A DNA stretch of 64,000 nt from Linnemannia schmuckeri (GCA_029449235.1 JANATG010000021.1:537501-601500); one strand, 5' to 3'. Positions 24,394-36,183 are shown, counted from the first letter of the stretch. A program made the numbers and translations. The notes: generated from the letters alone by a model not told the origin.

Positions 24394-24530
24394 TTTTTTA
24401 TTTTTTTTTTTATTTTTTTTATTTTTTTTATTTTTTTTATTCTTTTTATTTTTTTTATTTTTTTATTTTTTTATTTTTTTTATTCTTTTTATTTTTTTTA
24501 TTTTTTTATTTTTTTATTTTTTTTCCTTTC
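24394..24530 (+). repeat. T-rich (T5-10 A) tract after the 5S gene
   Basis: About 137 bases of T-runs broken by single A, or occasionally C, beginning at the 5S terminator. It translates as poly-Phe and is not a gene. It looks like an expanded terminator. Confidence 0.9.
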
Positions 24531-24539
24531 CCCTCCCCT

Positions 24540-24745
24540 CTCTCACACACAACACAGCTATGCCACACAGTTCCATGTGCTATATAACTACTACTTGGTG
24601 TCCTTTTTTGTTATACACACAGTTCCATATGCTACACAGTTGGTGTCCTTTTTTATTTAAACAAGACAGCTATGCCTGACAGCTCTGTCTACTATAGTTC
24701 TGTAGTTGGGTGTCCTTTTTTTCTCAACACAGCTATACCCTCGCT
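24540..24745. repeat. Degenerate tandem repeat (TTGGTGTCCTTTTTT units)
   Basis: Three units of roughly 50-90 bases share CACAGTTCCAT(G/A)TGCTA and (T/G)TGGTGTCCTTTTTT, with ACAGCTATGCC between. They abut the 3' end of the Crypton-like gene and may have truncated it. Confidence 0.6.
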
Positions 24746-26232
24746 CGATCTTGCTGTAGGAATAAGGGGTATAGATGGTCCTTTACCGTCTGGTAGGTGA
24801 GATACCTTTCCAGCAGCCTCCTCTGCATCCACATCTAAATAGATAATAAAAGCCATTAATTGCTGCCCTAAATAAAACCACAAAATTTTTCGCCATTAAA
24901 AGAAATACATACAGCTGATAAGATCAACGGTTCCCATGGCTCCTTGGATGGGAACTCGATGTGACAACACAGTCTCTCGATCCAAAACGATGCGACGCTC
25001 TGTTGTTCCCGTTCCGATATGTTTAGGTGTCTGCTGCCGATAGAGATAGTTGAGATAAGCAAGGGCTTTGATAGGATTCACCTCGTAGCGGTTTGACTGC
25101 TCAATGATATACTCGTGATCACAGAATTTCTAGAGAAAAACAACGATGGGGTAGATGTTAACACGTTGTGATTACAAGAAACGAAAAAAGGAACAGAGAG
25201 AGGAGGTATGAAAATACCTTGTAGTCCAAGAGGATAACTCTGTATGCATTCCTTGTGTTATCGGCGAGAATAGGGGATCCATGTTGCAAGTTGGCAACAA
25301 GCTCCCTCTCTCTTTTGTGGAGTGCGTCCAACGCTGCCTGATGAGGATCTTGTGATACATTCTGCTCTGGCTGTGACTCCTGGCGTGGCAGCATGAAGAT
25401 ATCATACACAAGTTGTCTGGAAACCTGTCGATATCTTTCTATTGGGGTGGTTATACATGAATGGCATTTATATATGGTATAGAATTAATAACTCATTTTC
25501 ACTGCCAGAGGAGCTACATTGAGATGCAATCCTCGCACTTCCTCGCGTTTGAAAGTCACCTTCTGATGTCGCTTTCTTGTTTATAGCTGTTGCAGACGGA
25601 AGTGTCAATTCACTTTCGGAAACGTCTGAACCTGACTCATAAGCGTTATCATCAACATTGTCGGGTTGGTCATCTGGGCACTCATTATCTCCATCACCAA
25701 GAGTAGAAGTCTGCTCTTGTACAATCGCTAGGCACGTTTTATTCCATGAGAACGCGTCGTTAGTCTTAACGCCACTTTATGCGACTGTTGTTCATGTCAA
25801 AAAAAAATGTGTATGTGTCCCTGTATTTTCATTTCTTCTACACGCTTGCCTGCGTTTCTGGGTCTTGGCTTTAGCCTTGGTGATAGCATTGGCTGCGCTC
25901 GCTGTACTTGCACTGGGAACACTGGCAGCCTTGGATGATTTGACAGCCTTAGTGACCTTGGTGGTATTGGTGGTCTTGGTAACAACAGTTGCAGAGGTTG
26001 CAGATATTTTACAGGCTGTAGAAGTCGCAGAAGAAGTTAAGGAGTTTGCAGAGGTTCCCGCAAAGGTGTTGGCGCCCTTCTGTGCATGTGCCTGGGCTCG
26101 TGTCTGTCGGGAAGGGTAGGTGTGGCTAGGTCCACAAGTTGTTGACACGGGGACGGTGGTTTGGTGTCTTTTTGACGGCGTTTGACTTTGACTGCCCGCT
26201 GGGCTTGGGGTCTGTCGAAGACGTTTGCTCAT
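24692..26232 (-). pseudogene. Crypton-type tyrosine recombinase, truncated
   Basis: The minus-strand frame starts at ATG 26232 with a Ser/Thr/Lys-rich stretch (to about 25795). An acidic exon follows (about 25735-25495), then exons at about 25440-25220, 25130-24905 and 24835-24692. The exon at 25440-25220 contains VSRQLVYDIFMLPRQESQ and DNTRNAYRVILLDYK. The next contains RYEVNPIKALAYLNYLYRQ and TPKHIGTGTTERR. This matches the N-terminal core-binding domain of tyrosine recombinase proteins of Crypton elements. The catalytic domain with R...HxxR...Y is not present before the frame ends in repeats at 24692, so the protein should be unable to recombine DNA. Exon limits are approximate. Confidence 0.6.
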
Positions 26233-27332
26233 AATAGGTTCTTGGAGGTTGACCGTGGGTTGTAAACGAGTGTGAATGAAAGAAAGAGGACGAACAGAAG
26301 TCGAGAACGAGATGGGGAATCAGTGATGGTAGAGAGGGTTGGAGATGAAGTAAGAGTCTGGGAACAAGAAAAGTGAATGAGGCAATGAGAGAAAGAAAGA
26401 GGGAAGAGGGAGGCAAATAAAGACAAAGTGCAAGTATGAGAAGAGGGAAGAGGGAGCAAAAAAAAAGACAAAGTGTACGTAAGAGAAGAGAAGAGGAAAA
26501 GGACGTTCTTATAGCCACCATGTCCCTCTCCTTGGACGATTCTAATCGAAGACAGACAGCAGCCAATAGAATCGCACCTGATGTTAGACGATGTTAGACG
26601 CGCGTTAGACTTCGTCTCTGTTTTGTGTTTGCTCTTTTTTTTTTAAGTGACCTTACATGGATTAGCACAGGATAGTCGAGTGGACACATACAGAGACTGT
26701 TTGGAATTATTTTATTTTATTTTTTGGATTTTTTTGGAACTCAAAAAACATAAGGGACACTAATTTGCAGATCAAAGACGAGACGGCGGGTGGGTCGAGG
26801 AAGGCGGTTGGAGGAAGCGAGAGAGAGAGAGAGAGAGAGAGAGGGCTTTTTGCGGAAATATGCAGCATTCTTTCTCTCTTCCCCATGGGGGTCTAGTTCC
26901 TTATGGAGCAATTAAAGAAGAGAAGAGCGAAGAAAGAGGAAGAGGTTTCTTCTTTGGAGCTCCAAACAACATGAGCCAGAAACCTGAAGAACAACAAGAA
27001 CGAACGAACATGATTGTTGAAACTGTTCATTGCTTTTCAGTTGAAGCAAACATGAACATGAGCAGAGAGAGAGGACATGATCTGTTTTTTGTATGAGAGA
27101 ATGCCCACTTTGGTTCGTTCGATTTATTGACCAGCAAATGGCAAATAAAAAAGCGAGTAAAGGAAAGGAGACGTAAGGAAGAGGGGGGGGGGGGGGGGGG
27201 GAATAAACTATGAAGGCTGCAACAGGCAGAATCGACACTCGATTCAGTTACGTGCACCTCTATTAGCTAATGACTCTCTTCCTGACAACACCCAACTTTG
27301 ACAAGCGATCAAAGGAAAATGACAGAAGACAT
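26233..27332. other. Intergenic with simple repeats
   Basis: Contains a short (GA)n at about 26818-26844 and a G-run of about 19 bases at 27183-27201. The frame at 26860-27096 has no family. Otherwise nothing recognised. Confidence 0.4.
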
Positions 27333-28001
27333 TTACTTGATCTGGATATCGGCGCAGGAGGCATACCCCGCCCAGCGCCACTGAAGGAGGTAGGTACCCT
27401 TGGCACGGGCGGGAACCTTGAAGCATCCACCGCAGGGACGACGGTCTTCGTTGGGGCCAACGTTGCAGTTCCTGAAGTTGAGATTGGCAATGTTGTTCTT
27501 CAACAACTCCATCTGGGTGTCATCCTTGCCGTTTTGGACCTTGGAAAGGTAGATATGGACCGTGAAGTTGGCATGGGACGGCTGGGCATGGTTCTTGGCA
27601 GGCCAGCGGGCGCAGAGGGTATCGCCGACGGTGGTGACGGTCATGCGGCCGAACTGGCCGCCGTAAGCAGCCGAGACAGGGCTGGCACGGCTCTCGCTCA
27701 ATCTTGCACCGACAGCGGTGTTACAGGGCGGGGCGGCGTTGGGGTTATTGCCGTCCTGAAAGTAGTGGCGAGGGGGCCAGATAGTGTCGTGGGAGCCGAA
27801 GGCCTTGCCGAGAGCGACAGGGAAGCGACGGGCGTAACCGGTGCACTTGCCTCCCTGGTCGGACCAGTCCTGCTTACCCTTCTTGTTGAACTTCCAGTCA
27901 ATGCAGTCAACCCACGAGTGAGCCTCAGCCTGGGGAGCGTAGGAGGAGAAGACAGCCAAGGTGGCGACGACGAGGACGCTGAAGGAAGACTTGAGAACCA
28001 T
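27333..28001 (-). CDS. Secreted LPMO-like (histidine-brace) protein
   Basis: 222 residues. The N-terminal ~27 residues form a signal peptide (hydrophobic VLVVATLAVFSSYAP, cleavage after AEA), which would leave His as the first mature residue (HSWVDCIDW). An N-terminal His after cleavage is the hallmark of copper-binding lytic polysaccharide monooxygenases. Further possible ligands are the His residues in WPAKNHAQPSHANF and the aromatic residue in LQWRWAGYASCADIQI near the C-terminus. Eight cysteines in the mature part support disulfides. It probably acts outside the cell on a polysaccharide or binds copper; the AA family is not assigned. The gene is a single exon, with a TATA-like box about 190 bases upstream. 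It is one of the few genes here outside mobile DNA. Confidence 0.75.
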   Translation of the reverse strand: MVLKSSFSVLVVATLAVFSSYAPQAEAHSWVDCIDWKFNKKGKQDWSDQGGKCTGYARRFPVALGKAFGSHDTIWPPRHYFQDGNNPNAAPPCNTAVGARLSESRASPVSAAYGGQFGRMTVTTVGDTLCARWPAKNHAQPSHANFTVHIYLSKVQNGKDDTQMELLKNNIANLNFRNCNVGPNEDRRPCGGCFKVPARAKGTYLLQWRWAGYASCADIQIK

Positions 28002-28189
28002 GATGATGTATGGAACGTTGGAGTGAGAGGGGAGGTTAGAATAAGGGTACAGGGGGTGTTGTTTCGTGAGAAGGATGAGAAGGAGGGTTAGGTTATTGTG
28101 GGGCGGGTACTAGGTAGTTTAGCGGTAGGGGTGTGAGATGACAGGAATGAGGATGAACGAAGATAAAAAAGATGCCGGGGAAGACCCTA

Positions 28190-28200
28190 GTTTTTATACT
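28190..28200 (-). promoter_or_regulatory. TATA-like box of the LPMO-like gene
   Basis: The minus strand reads AGTATAAAAAC about 190 bases before the start codon. The purine-rich leader that follows is of a length usual for fungal highly expressed secreted proteins. Confidence 0.5.
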
Positions 28201-28571
28201 TTCCTCCTCAGCACCGAACGACAAGAAGGGAGTAAGCGAAGTAGGACCTGAGGAGGCCAACCCCTGGTAAACTGTTCAATTGAATCGAGAACAGCCGTTT
28301 CTTTCTCCCCCGGGGAGCATGAAACGCGACAAGAACAAGAAAAGAAATTGACTGACCCATTCCTACTTTAAATTGTTGTTGGTATTGGTTGTTGGTGGTG
28401 GTTGAGGGAACTTTCTACAAGATACAAAACAGAAAATACGTAGACTGAGTTAAAGCAAACGTAATGGTGAGCACTATATTGGTAGGGTCGAAGGAAAGGG
28501 CGAGAGTGAGAGAGAAGCAAAAAGTAGCGAACGAATTGGCATTCTTTGCCGATGGTAGCTGAAGCTCTGAG

Positions 28572-28963
28572 TTAGGAGTTATTGTGGATGTAGTTTTGCA
28601 TGAGCAATTGAGAACACTGGCTGAAAAGCAATCGTTCGTTAATTTTGTCCTGTGCTACGTTAATAACAGCAAGCGTCGTTTTACTCCTCTGCTCATTAAG
28701 GAGTTTCAAAGAATAAGGTTTTCCCACTTCAAATGAGCAAACACTATCCCATTTAACCAGTTGATTTTTCAAGTCGTTGTCGATAAACCATGGCACCATG
28801 TGCGTTGAAGGGGTATTGAATCGGATAAATAGCGTGAAGATACGATGTAAAGGAGTAGCTCGGCCAAGTTCTCCACCACTTCATCGTCGTCGTTGGCATT
28901 GACTAGAATAATGCACTCTCTGATATCAGCGAGGTGACGTTGACAGTCTGAAAACTCGGGCAT
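28572..28963 (-). pseudogene. Hypothetical protein, possible one-base frameshift
   Basis: Two minus-strand frames overlap at about 28770-28800. The first (from ATG 28963) encodes MPEFSDCQRHLADIRECI and an acidic NANDDDEVVENLAELL region; the second continues with MVPWFIDNDLKNQLVKW to a stop at 28572. The amino-acid composition stays protein-like across the shift. I do not recognise a family. It may be a broken gene or coincidence. Confidence 0.25.
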
Positions 28964-30598
28964 AACAGTGATAAAGAAGTGAAAAAGACTTTTTTCTTCT
29001 TGACCCTATTTCATCTTTATTACCACCATGAAATTGCCTGCATGCAGTCATGCACTACTGCCCAGGCCACCCTACCTGTACAACCACGCACACAGATACA
29101 ACCCTCTAGGGGTAATAATGAGCGAGTGGAGTTGGAAATAGGCCACAGAGTGCCACAAAATAATAATTTGAGAGAGACTGAAGTGCTCACTTCCTCCACC
29201 CACTTCTTGGTACCTCCACCTTCGTTGCTGCCCCTCTTCTTTCTCTACTGTCCCATTCATTGTAGCTATAAGAAGGTGAAGTGGTATTTCTTTTGTTTGA
29301 TTGAGGTGAGTATGTGTATGTTGAGAAGAGCGTTTGTTGACAAAAAGAAAGCGCATCTCGATGTCTATACCGACAGACGAAATAAATTGGAGTAAGACAA
29401 ACATACAAAAGCAGACAAAAGGCACAATCCATTACTTCAAGACACATGAATCCCAACGAACAAAAAGAAGCGTTCGCGTTTTTTTTTCTTGTCGATGACA
29501 AAATCACCCTTCTATGGCGAATATTGGATCCGGGAACAATACACACACACACACACAGACACACACACAATCGATTCGCTGTTGTTTCCTCGGAGAAGAA
29601 GAAAGAGGCACAGACAGGAACATTGAAGAAGGCAAAGAGATGAAAGAAAGAGTGAGAAAAGCCCCCTGATTTCCCCATCTCAGACACAAACAATCTATTG
29701 ATGGCTCTGAATGTTTCTTTCTCGGTAACAAGCCATCACACCACATCACATCATGGTATCAATTCTTTCTTTCTTTCTTTTCCCCTCTCTATGTTGCTGG
29801 TATCGGAAACGATATAATAACAAGACGGGGAAGGAGACTGAGCAACGAGGACAAGAGGGCCTGAAATGAGAAAAACGAGCGAGAAGGCAAGCTGCCTGTG
29901 TCCCCATCCCCATCGCAACCTAGAAAGGCAAGATGTCGTGTCTAGTGCTCGTCCATGAGAAGAACGGCTAAGCGATCAATTAAATTTCTCAGGAAAAGAG
30001 ATGCAGCCATGAGAGAATGCCAATTTATTGTTCTGCTTGTTTTTAGCGCCCAGATCCTTCTTCTCTCGTATTCTTTCAACCCCAATATTGCAATCGCGCC
30101 TACCAGCGGGAACAACGAAGGAATGGAAACTATAGGCAGGACGCGATATTGCTGCCATATTTTACCACGGGAAGTACCTACGCGCATAAATGCAGAAAAG
30201 AACAACAAAAAAAACAGTCCAAGATGATAAGGACTACCCACCCAGGGCCTTCCTTGGCAAAGGGAAGGGCGAAAAAAAAAGTCTAGTATAAATTGGGTTT
30301 TATTACTTGTTATCGGCCGTTGAGAGTATTGCTCTGTTTTTCAGAAACAAACGAATGATTGGATGCACAGCCTTGTTCATTTGTTGCTAGTTTGTGCTGA
30401 TCGACCGGAGGAAGGAGGCAAGTCCGACATTCTAGTTCCATTCCGTTTCCCACGCTCAAAGAAAAGAAGGTTCCCTGTTTTTCTCCACCTCCACCTTCCT
30501 CATTTATCATTTATCATTTGAGAGCACTTTCATTAGGGGGTTTTAAACCTTGACATTTGCAAAAATTTATAAGCGCTGATTTGTCGGTCACACGCCAC
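28964..30598. other. Gene-poor stretch
   Basis: Holds a (CA)n run near 29540-29568 and several low-complexity frames. No recognisable gene or RNA. Confidence 0.4.
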
Positions 30599-31293
30599 CA
30601 GGGGTCACAACGGAACATTTTAGTGCTCTCTCATTTTCAATTTACGTTGAAGCGGTTTTCAAAACCCGCGTAAACGGAATCGCAAACCCGCACAAACGGA
30701 AACGAGAATACGTTGCGAAAAAAAAAAAAAAAATGCGTTGCGACGGAAAAAAAAATGCGTTGCGACGGAATTTCAGTTCCGTCGACATAGGCACCAGACC
30801 ACATTTTGTCGACCATGCCAGGCTTGCAGGGCACACATTCACGCCTCCAACACACACAGTGCAGAGATACACCAACGTGCATATAGAGACACGCACTTCT
30901 AATATACATACAACAACATAGCGCGCGTATACACACAAAGACAGACATGCACATAGAGACACAGTCTTCCAACATATCCAACATACATACAGACTGTCAG
31001 AGCCACAACAAAGCACATACACACTCACACTCGCACTCACACTTACACTTACACTTACACTTACACACACACACACTCACTCACACACACACACACTCAC
31101 TCACTCACTCACACACTTACACTTACACACACGCATCTGCCCTCACGCTGTAGTTCTCCACTCGAATTTTGCTCGTTTTATTTTCCCTTCTTCCTATCTG
31201 CCTCCATCTGCAAGGCTGTCCCGAGTCAGAAAAGAGAGACTACTTTGCATGTGGGATACATGTTGCCACGGGCGTAGCACAAAAAGTGGACTG
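30599..31293 (+). repeat. Left terminal inverted repeat of hAT element
   Basis: 695 bases, reverse complement of 36184-36878. Contains paired GCGTTGCGACGG subterminal motifs near 30730-30775 and CA-rich simple repeats at about 31010-31135. Confidence 0.93.
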
Positions 31294-31398
31294 CCGTCTA
31301 TGCCAACGGAATTGAAAAACCGTCGCGACGGAAAAAAAAAATGCGTTGCGACGGTTTTTCAATTCCGTTGACATAGACGCCAGTCCACTTTTTGTCCC
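31279..31398. repeat. Internal hairpin with ~50-bp arms
   Basis: AAAAAGTGGACTG..., then CAACGGAATTGAAAAACCGT, face their reverse complements around an A-run near 31335-31342. The arms carry the same GCGACGG and GACATAGRCRCCAGTCCAC motifs as the terminal repeats, so the left repeat is continued by a small foldback that the right side lacks. Confidence 0.8.
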
Positions 31399-31544
31399 CA
31401 AGGCGAAACAGCAGGCCAGAACCATATATAAATACCAAGGAAAAAAGCACATTCATCCCATACACACATACAGATACACATATACTCACACTCACACAGA
31501 CACACATAACACAAAACATATCCCACACATACACAAACATTCCT

Positions 31545-34500
31545 CAATGACTGCCAACCGTGGAGACGAGTACGACCCCCTGGAGGATAGCGACTTTGAC
31601 AACTTGGATGACGACGTCGAAAAAGAAGAGGAGGAGTGGGACGAGGAAGACGAGAATATGGAGGTGGAAGAGGAAAAGGAACCAGGATTGAGCAGCCTTA
31701 TCAGCTCACGATCCTGAGAAAGCGGGAACTATCGACAACGATGATAATTACCATAGTGATGTCCCGGAGGGCGAGGATGCTTTATGGACCGTCAGGGAAC
31801 GTCGACGTGTGTTAGCGCGTGGCGGCATGGTAGGAACGCAGTCGTCCCCGAGCCTGCAATCATCAGTAAGTATATGTAACAGTTTTCGTTACTGCAGCGT
31901 GCATTCATCGCTCCAGTCTTGCTACTGCTGACACAGCATTGTTGCCCTTACTAGGCTGCTGCCAAGGCTGTATGTCGTATGGAGAAACGGCCGATTGACA
32001 GCATCATGAGCGCGAACGACAACGACATGGAGATATCGGATCGAGCGGCATCGGGCAGCAGCAACTCAACAACTACAACCTCGAGGGGTGATGCTCATCC
32101 GTCTGAACGACCAACTCGGAAGAGGCTCTTCCTTGGTAACCAGGAGTCACCGACATTTCCGATGGGAGAGATAATCTCTTCGACCTCTACCCTTTCAGCA
32201 GTCGACCAGACGACATCAGCGTATGAATCAACCTCGTCGGATGATCTCTTCACTTTCGCTGTTCCGCAGACGCCAGCTCCTCGTTCCAGTCGGTCAAGGA
32301 CGCCAGCTCACCGCCCCGCTGGAAGCATTACGCCGGTCCAGTCACAAGCAGGAAATGGGAGTGAGTTAATCAACAAGCCGGTGTCTTTTCCACGAACGGC
32401 ATCTGAACCCAACCTCAGAGATATAATGCAAGACGAAATTCCTGGTTCAGCTGGAGTACCCTTCTCTCCTCGCCAGAAGGTTGCCATGTATGAGAACAAG
32501 CAAATCTTGCGGGACTCAGGAGCCAAGCCCCATCGACAACGATCCACACAGCTCCTACCATCCCCGTCACCATCCTTGGCCAGTGGAACCCCAGCTCAAT
32601 CCTTGGCTCCGTCATTACCAGCGTTGTCTGTTGGACAGAGAACACCTAGCCGCTCGACTCTCCCGCTTACTGTTTTGTCGCCCTCAGCAGCCAACTTTCA
32701 AAGCCCTTCACGGCGTGTTGCCCATGATATGATTTGGAAGGAGCTTTGCAGCACTCTTCCTCTTGGCACCGTCCCGACCACACAGCAGTGCCTCGACCAT
32801 GCCCCGAAGGAGCTGAAGCACCTCGCATCCGTCCCGATCAAAAAGTCGACGCAGAAGCGCAGCCTGCACGGATTCTTCTTTAAGAAGGTCGGCTATAACG
32901 GCGTTACATGCCAGGTTCTCGTATTCAAAACCAAAAGAGTTGAAGGAAGAGAGATCATGGCGCACGAGCCTTGTGGGCATAAGCTCGCCTACCATGGCAG
33001 CTCACAGTTGCGTATGAACCATATCGAGGAGGCTCACGACGAGATCCGTCAAGCGCTAATGGATTTCCGCGGCCTTCAGATGATGATTGCATCCAAAAAT
33101 AACGCAAATCAGTGGCAACAACACCTCAGAAATATAACAAACCCCCAAGTAGAATACGATGGCGTGCGAGCGGATGTTCTGAGGGCTCTTCAAAAACCCA
33201 CAGAGACAGAACAGGGCAGATTTGTCGGATTTCTCCTCTCTCTCGTCACCAGACAAGGCGTCAGCTTTGCAGCCCTTTCCTCGTCTGTTTTTCGAGACAT
33301 GATCGCCCTCACCAACCCCTCGCTCAGTATCCCAGGAACCTCTACTTTGCAAAGGAATCTCAGCGAACGGGTCAGCAACTGGAAAATGGCCATGGTCACT
33401 CATCTCGAGGAGACCATGTATCGAGGCGCTCTAACAATGGATACGTGGAGCAACAGCACTGGAGACAGGAAGTTTCTCGGGGTAACACTCCACTTCATGG
33501 GAACCGACTTTCAAATGAGGACGCTTGCGATTGGTATGGCTCCAATGGAACAGTCGCAGAGTGCGGAATATCTTTGTGATGAGCTGGGTAAGATATTGCT
33601 TTTTGTTTGATTTTGCTTCTTTTTTATGTCTATCGCCATTTTATCTGCTACTACATTGATGTGAAATAGTAACTTTTTTTTTTCATAGAGAAAATTGTTA
33701 ACGAATGGCGTCTTCAGGGAAAGCTGCTCTCTATCACCACCGACGGAGCCTCCAATATGAAGAAATGCGTGGAACTTTTCAGGGAGAGACAGGACCCACT
33801 GGAACGAAAGGTTTCATGGATACACTGTGCTGCACACTCGATTCAGTTGTGTATCAACACGGCGCTAGGCAAAGGAAAGAAGGAGCCGGAGTCTGCGACT
33901 AATCTGCTAAAGAAGTGTGAGCAGATCGTTCAGTTTTTCGGCGGTTGCGGTGCGGCAAAGAAGGCTTTGGAACAGGAACAGAAGTCACGCGGCAATGAGA
34001 AGGTGTACAAGCTAGTTAAGTCGAACGAAACACGATGGAACAGTCGAATCACCATGGGGGCCAGAATCTATAAGCTCTCCAACGAAATAGAGTCTGCCAT
34101 TGATGTTGTCAGTGGGTCCTCGGTCAAAGTCGATGCAGATAAGGCCAAGGCGGTAAAGAACCATCTGCTCGATTTTCAAGGCCTTTCCGAGCTCAACGAT
34201 GTGTGCGAGCTTCTTCAGCCAGCAGCGGCTCTCACTCATTCCCTTGGAGGCTCAAAGTATCCAACAATTTCGTCTGTCTATCCAAAGGTTCATGGATATG
34301 CGCTCGCTCCCCCTCTCAGACCACAGGCCACCAAGCCAACCCGAGATCTGCATAAGGACTTCACGGACCAAGTCGTGGCCAGATTTGTGGTGGATACGAT
34401 CCCTGACGCCACCTTGGTGGCGATGTTCCTCAATCCCGGATGCTTTGACTTTTTTTTTTTTGGCGGTGATTCCCCGCATCTGATCAAGGCCAAGAATCTT

Positions 34501-35049
34501 GCGCTGTCAGCCTTGTTAGAGCTGGCATTGGAGATCGAGGCGAAAACCCCTTCAGAGCCAGCTACACCTTCCAAAACAAAACCGCACTCCTGGAAAGACA
34601 TTCACTATTCCAAACCCAACAACACCAGGACGCCTCGAACAATGGCGAGAGCAGAGTTCCAGGAATATTTCGACACAGTTACCGGCGACCCTAAGGCCTA
34701 CGCCACGGCTTTGGACAGTCCTCAGAATTACTGGCGCGATATGGAAGACACGTTTCCAATGATGTCACAACTTGCCCGTGCCTACCTCGCCGTGCAAGCA
34801 ACATCTTCTGAAAGCGAACGACTCTTCAGCAAAGCGGGTCTGCTTTTGCCCGCCAAAAAAATCAACCTGACTCATCACAACTTTTTCAACATGCTCATGC
34901 ACAACAGCTACGAAAAGTTCTTGGATTCGTATACAAAACAAGCATCAGCGGAAGAAGCACCACCAGCACCACCACGCCCACTATCAACAGACGAAAATAC
35001 ACCAGCACCAACAACAATCGGATCACCACTAGTAGCTACACCAGAATAA
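31545..35049 (+). CDS. hAT transposase
   Basis: The main body starts at ATG 31979 or, more likely, is spliced from upstream exons. An acidic segment begins at 31545 (DEYDPLEDSDFDNLDDD), and another open segment ends at 31865, joined by an 89-bp GT-AG intron (31866-31954). A 101-bp intron (33588-33688) separates exons 31955-33587 and 33689-35049; from 31979 the coding length is 2970 nt (989 residues) in frame. A Ser/Pro/Thr-rich N-terminus is followed by a BED-like finger (CQVLVF...CGHK...LRMNHIEEAH), then the catalytic stretches ALTMDTWSN, LLSITTDGASNMKKC and WIHCAAHSIQLC. The C-terminal hAT dimerisation region has SSESERLFSKAGLLL. All expected catalytic acidic residues are present, so it appears functional. 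Upstream exon joins are uncertain. Confidence 0.88.
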
Positions 35050-35527
35050 TGTATCCGCAACATACACCCGCATCTTCTCTCTTGGCCATTTGTCCAAACA
35101 CTCTTTACCAATAGCCTTCTTTTTTATCCTTTCCTCATTTTATTTCTTTTTTTTTTTTCAAACCAGCAAATCTTTGTTTTATTTTTTCACTCTCCTTTTC
35201 ATGTTCTTATAAAATAACTACCTACAAAACTGGCGACTCTCAAACAAAAAAAGAACTGGCGACGATGAGTTCATTTGCTACTTTACCGCCCGAACCCTCT
35301 TCGTTCGGATGAGCTTGCCATTTAAAGGAACGAAAAGTTTACGCTAGCCTATCACTTTATTTGACTCCTAATATGTACTTCAATTTTTCCCATTGTCGTC
35401 GCTATTATGGGCCAACGAAGGTTTATGAGCCACTCGAGGTAACATTAGATGAAGGACTTAGAGCATGCGCAAAAAAAAAACATTAATCACAAGCAGTGGA
35501 ATTTGTTATCAGAACAGATATGATCGT
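35050..35527. other. Convergent intergenic region inside hAT element
   Basis: AT-rich 3' regions of the transposase and of the finger-only gene; T-runs near 35120-35165. No gene. Confidence 0.5.
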
Positions 35528-36121
35528 TTATTGAAGAGGAAGCACTTGAGGGTATTCATTCAAATGAAGAGCAGAACTCAGTTGTAGAAAGTTCACAAGG
35601 GCATGATACTCATCAGAGTGGTCATCGACGATGTGGGTCATCCGCAGCACTGAACTAAGGACACTGTACTGGTATTGACAGATTTGTTGGTAATGGGGAC
35701 GGAGAAGAGCCTGGCAATGAACCGATTCGCTGTTAAGGGCTCTTTGGAAAAAAAATCTCCACAGACTGCGGACTCGGTCACCACGCACCCTACGAATAGG
35801 AATCAAGTCCAAGGGGGTTGGAAGAGGACAATCGGCAGGCGCAGGTAAGGCGCCGAAGGGTGTGGACTGACAGAGGTCCGTCCACAGCTGGTGCAGTTCT
35901 TGTTCTTCAGGGATGTGGTCTATCTCTACCGTCTCTTGTAGAGTCGTAGCGTGCACTTCTTGACTAAACTCCAGGATGTCTTGTTCAATCGACATTGCGT
36001 CGTGAGCGACAGTGGACTGAATATCGGGATGAGGATAGAGGCTCATGATTGAGGCGAGAGAGAGCGTTGAGAGGAAAGAGACATTGTCCTTCCTTTTCTT
36101 TTCCATTTGCCTTTTGAGCAA
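35528..36121 (-). CDS. BED-finger-only protein inside the hAT element
   Basis: This 197-residue protein is encoded convergently to the transposase, between its 3' end and the right inverted repeat. Residues from about 78 on align by eye with the transposase finger domain: LWTDLCQSTPFGALP against IWKELCSTLPLGTVP, RSLWRFFFQRA against RSLHGFFFKKV, and LRMTHIVDDH against LRMNHIEEAH. The finger ligands (CQxL, a second Cys, H-x4-H) are kept. No catalytic domain follows. It may bind the same DNA ends and act as a regulator or repressor of transposition, or it may be a domesticated or second accessory gene. The function is inferred from the similarity and position. The N-terminal ~28 residues are basic; internal ATGs at 36103 and 36061 are alternative starts. 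Confidence 0.7.
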   Translation of the reverse strand: MLKRQMEKKRKDNVSFLSTLSLASIMSLYPHPDIQSTVAHDAMSIEQDILEFSQEVHATTLQETVEIDHIPEEQELHQLWTDLCQSTPFGALPAPADCPLPTPLDLIPIRRVRGDRVRSLWRFFFQRALNSESVHCQALLRPHYQQICQYQYSVLSSVLRMTHIVDDHSDEYHALVNFLQLSSALHLNEYPQVLPLQ

Positions 36122-36183
36122 GAATATCCCAAGTTACAAAGAAGAAGGGAGACTGTGCATAGGATACATTCTGACATAGGCAC

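Noticed and set aside
24356..24679. Phe-rich reading frames after the 5S gene
   Set aside because: They come from T-runs; no protein family or codon signal.
27270..28091. Plus-strand 273-codon frame opposite the LPMO-like gene
   Set aside because: Gly/Val-rich antisense shadow of the secreted protein gene, which has signal peptide, Cys pattern and TATA-like box.
29530..29570. (CA)n tract as telomere-like repeat
   Set aside because: Simple CA/GT dinucleotides without TTAGGG units.
30637..31153. Reading frames in the inverted repeats (Val/Cys/Ser-rich and His/Thr-rich)
   Set aside because: They are duplicated in both repeats and derive from CA/GT simple sequence.
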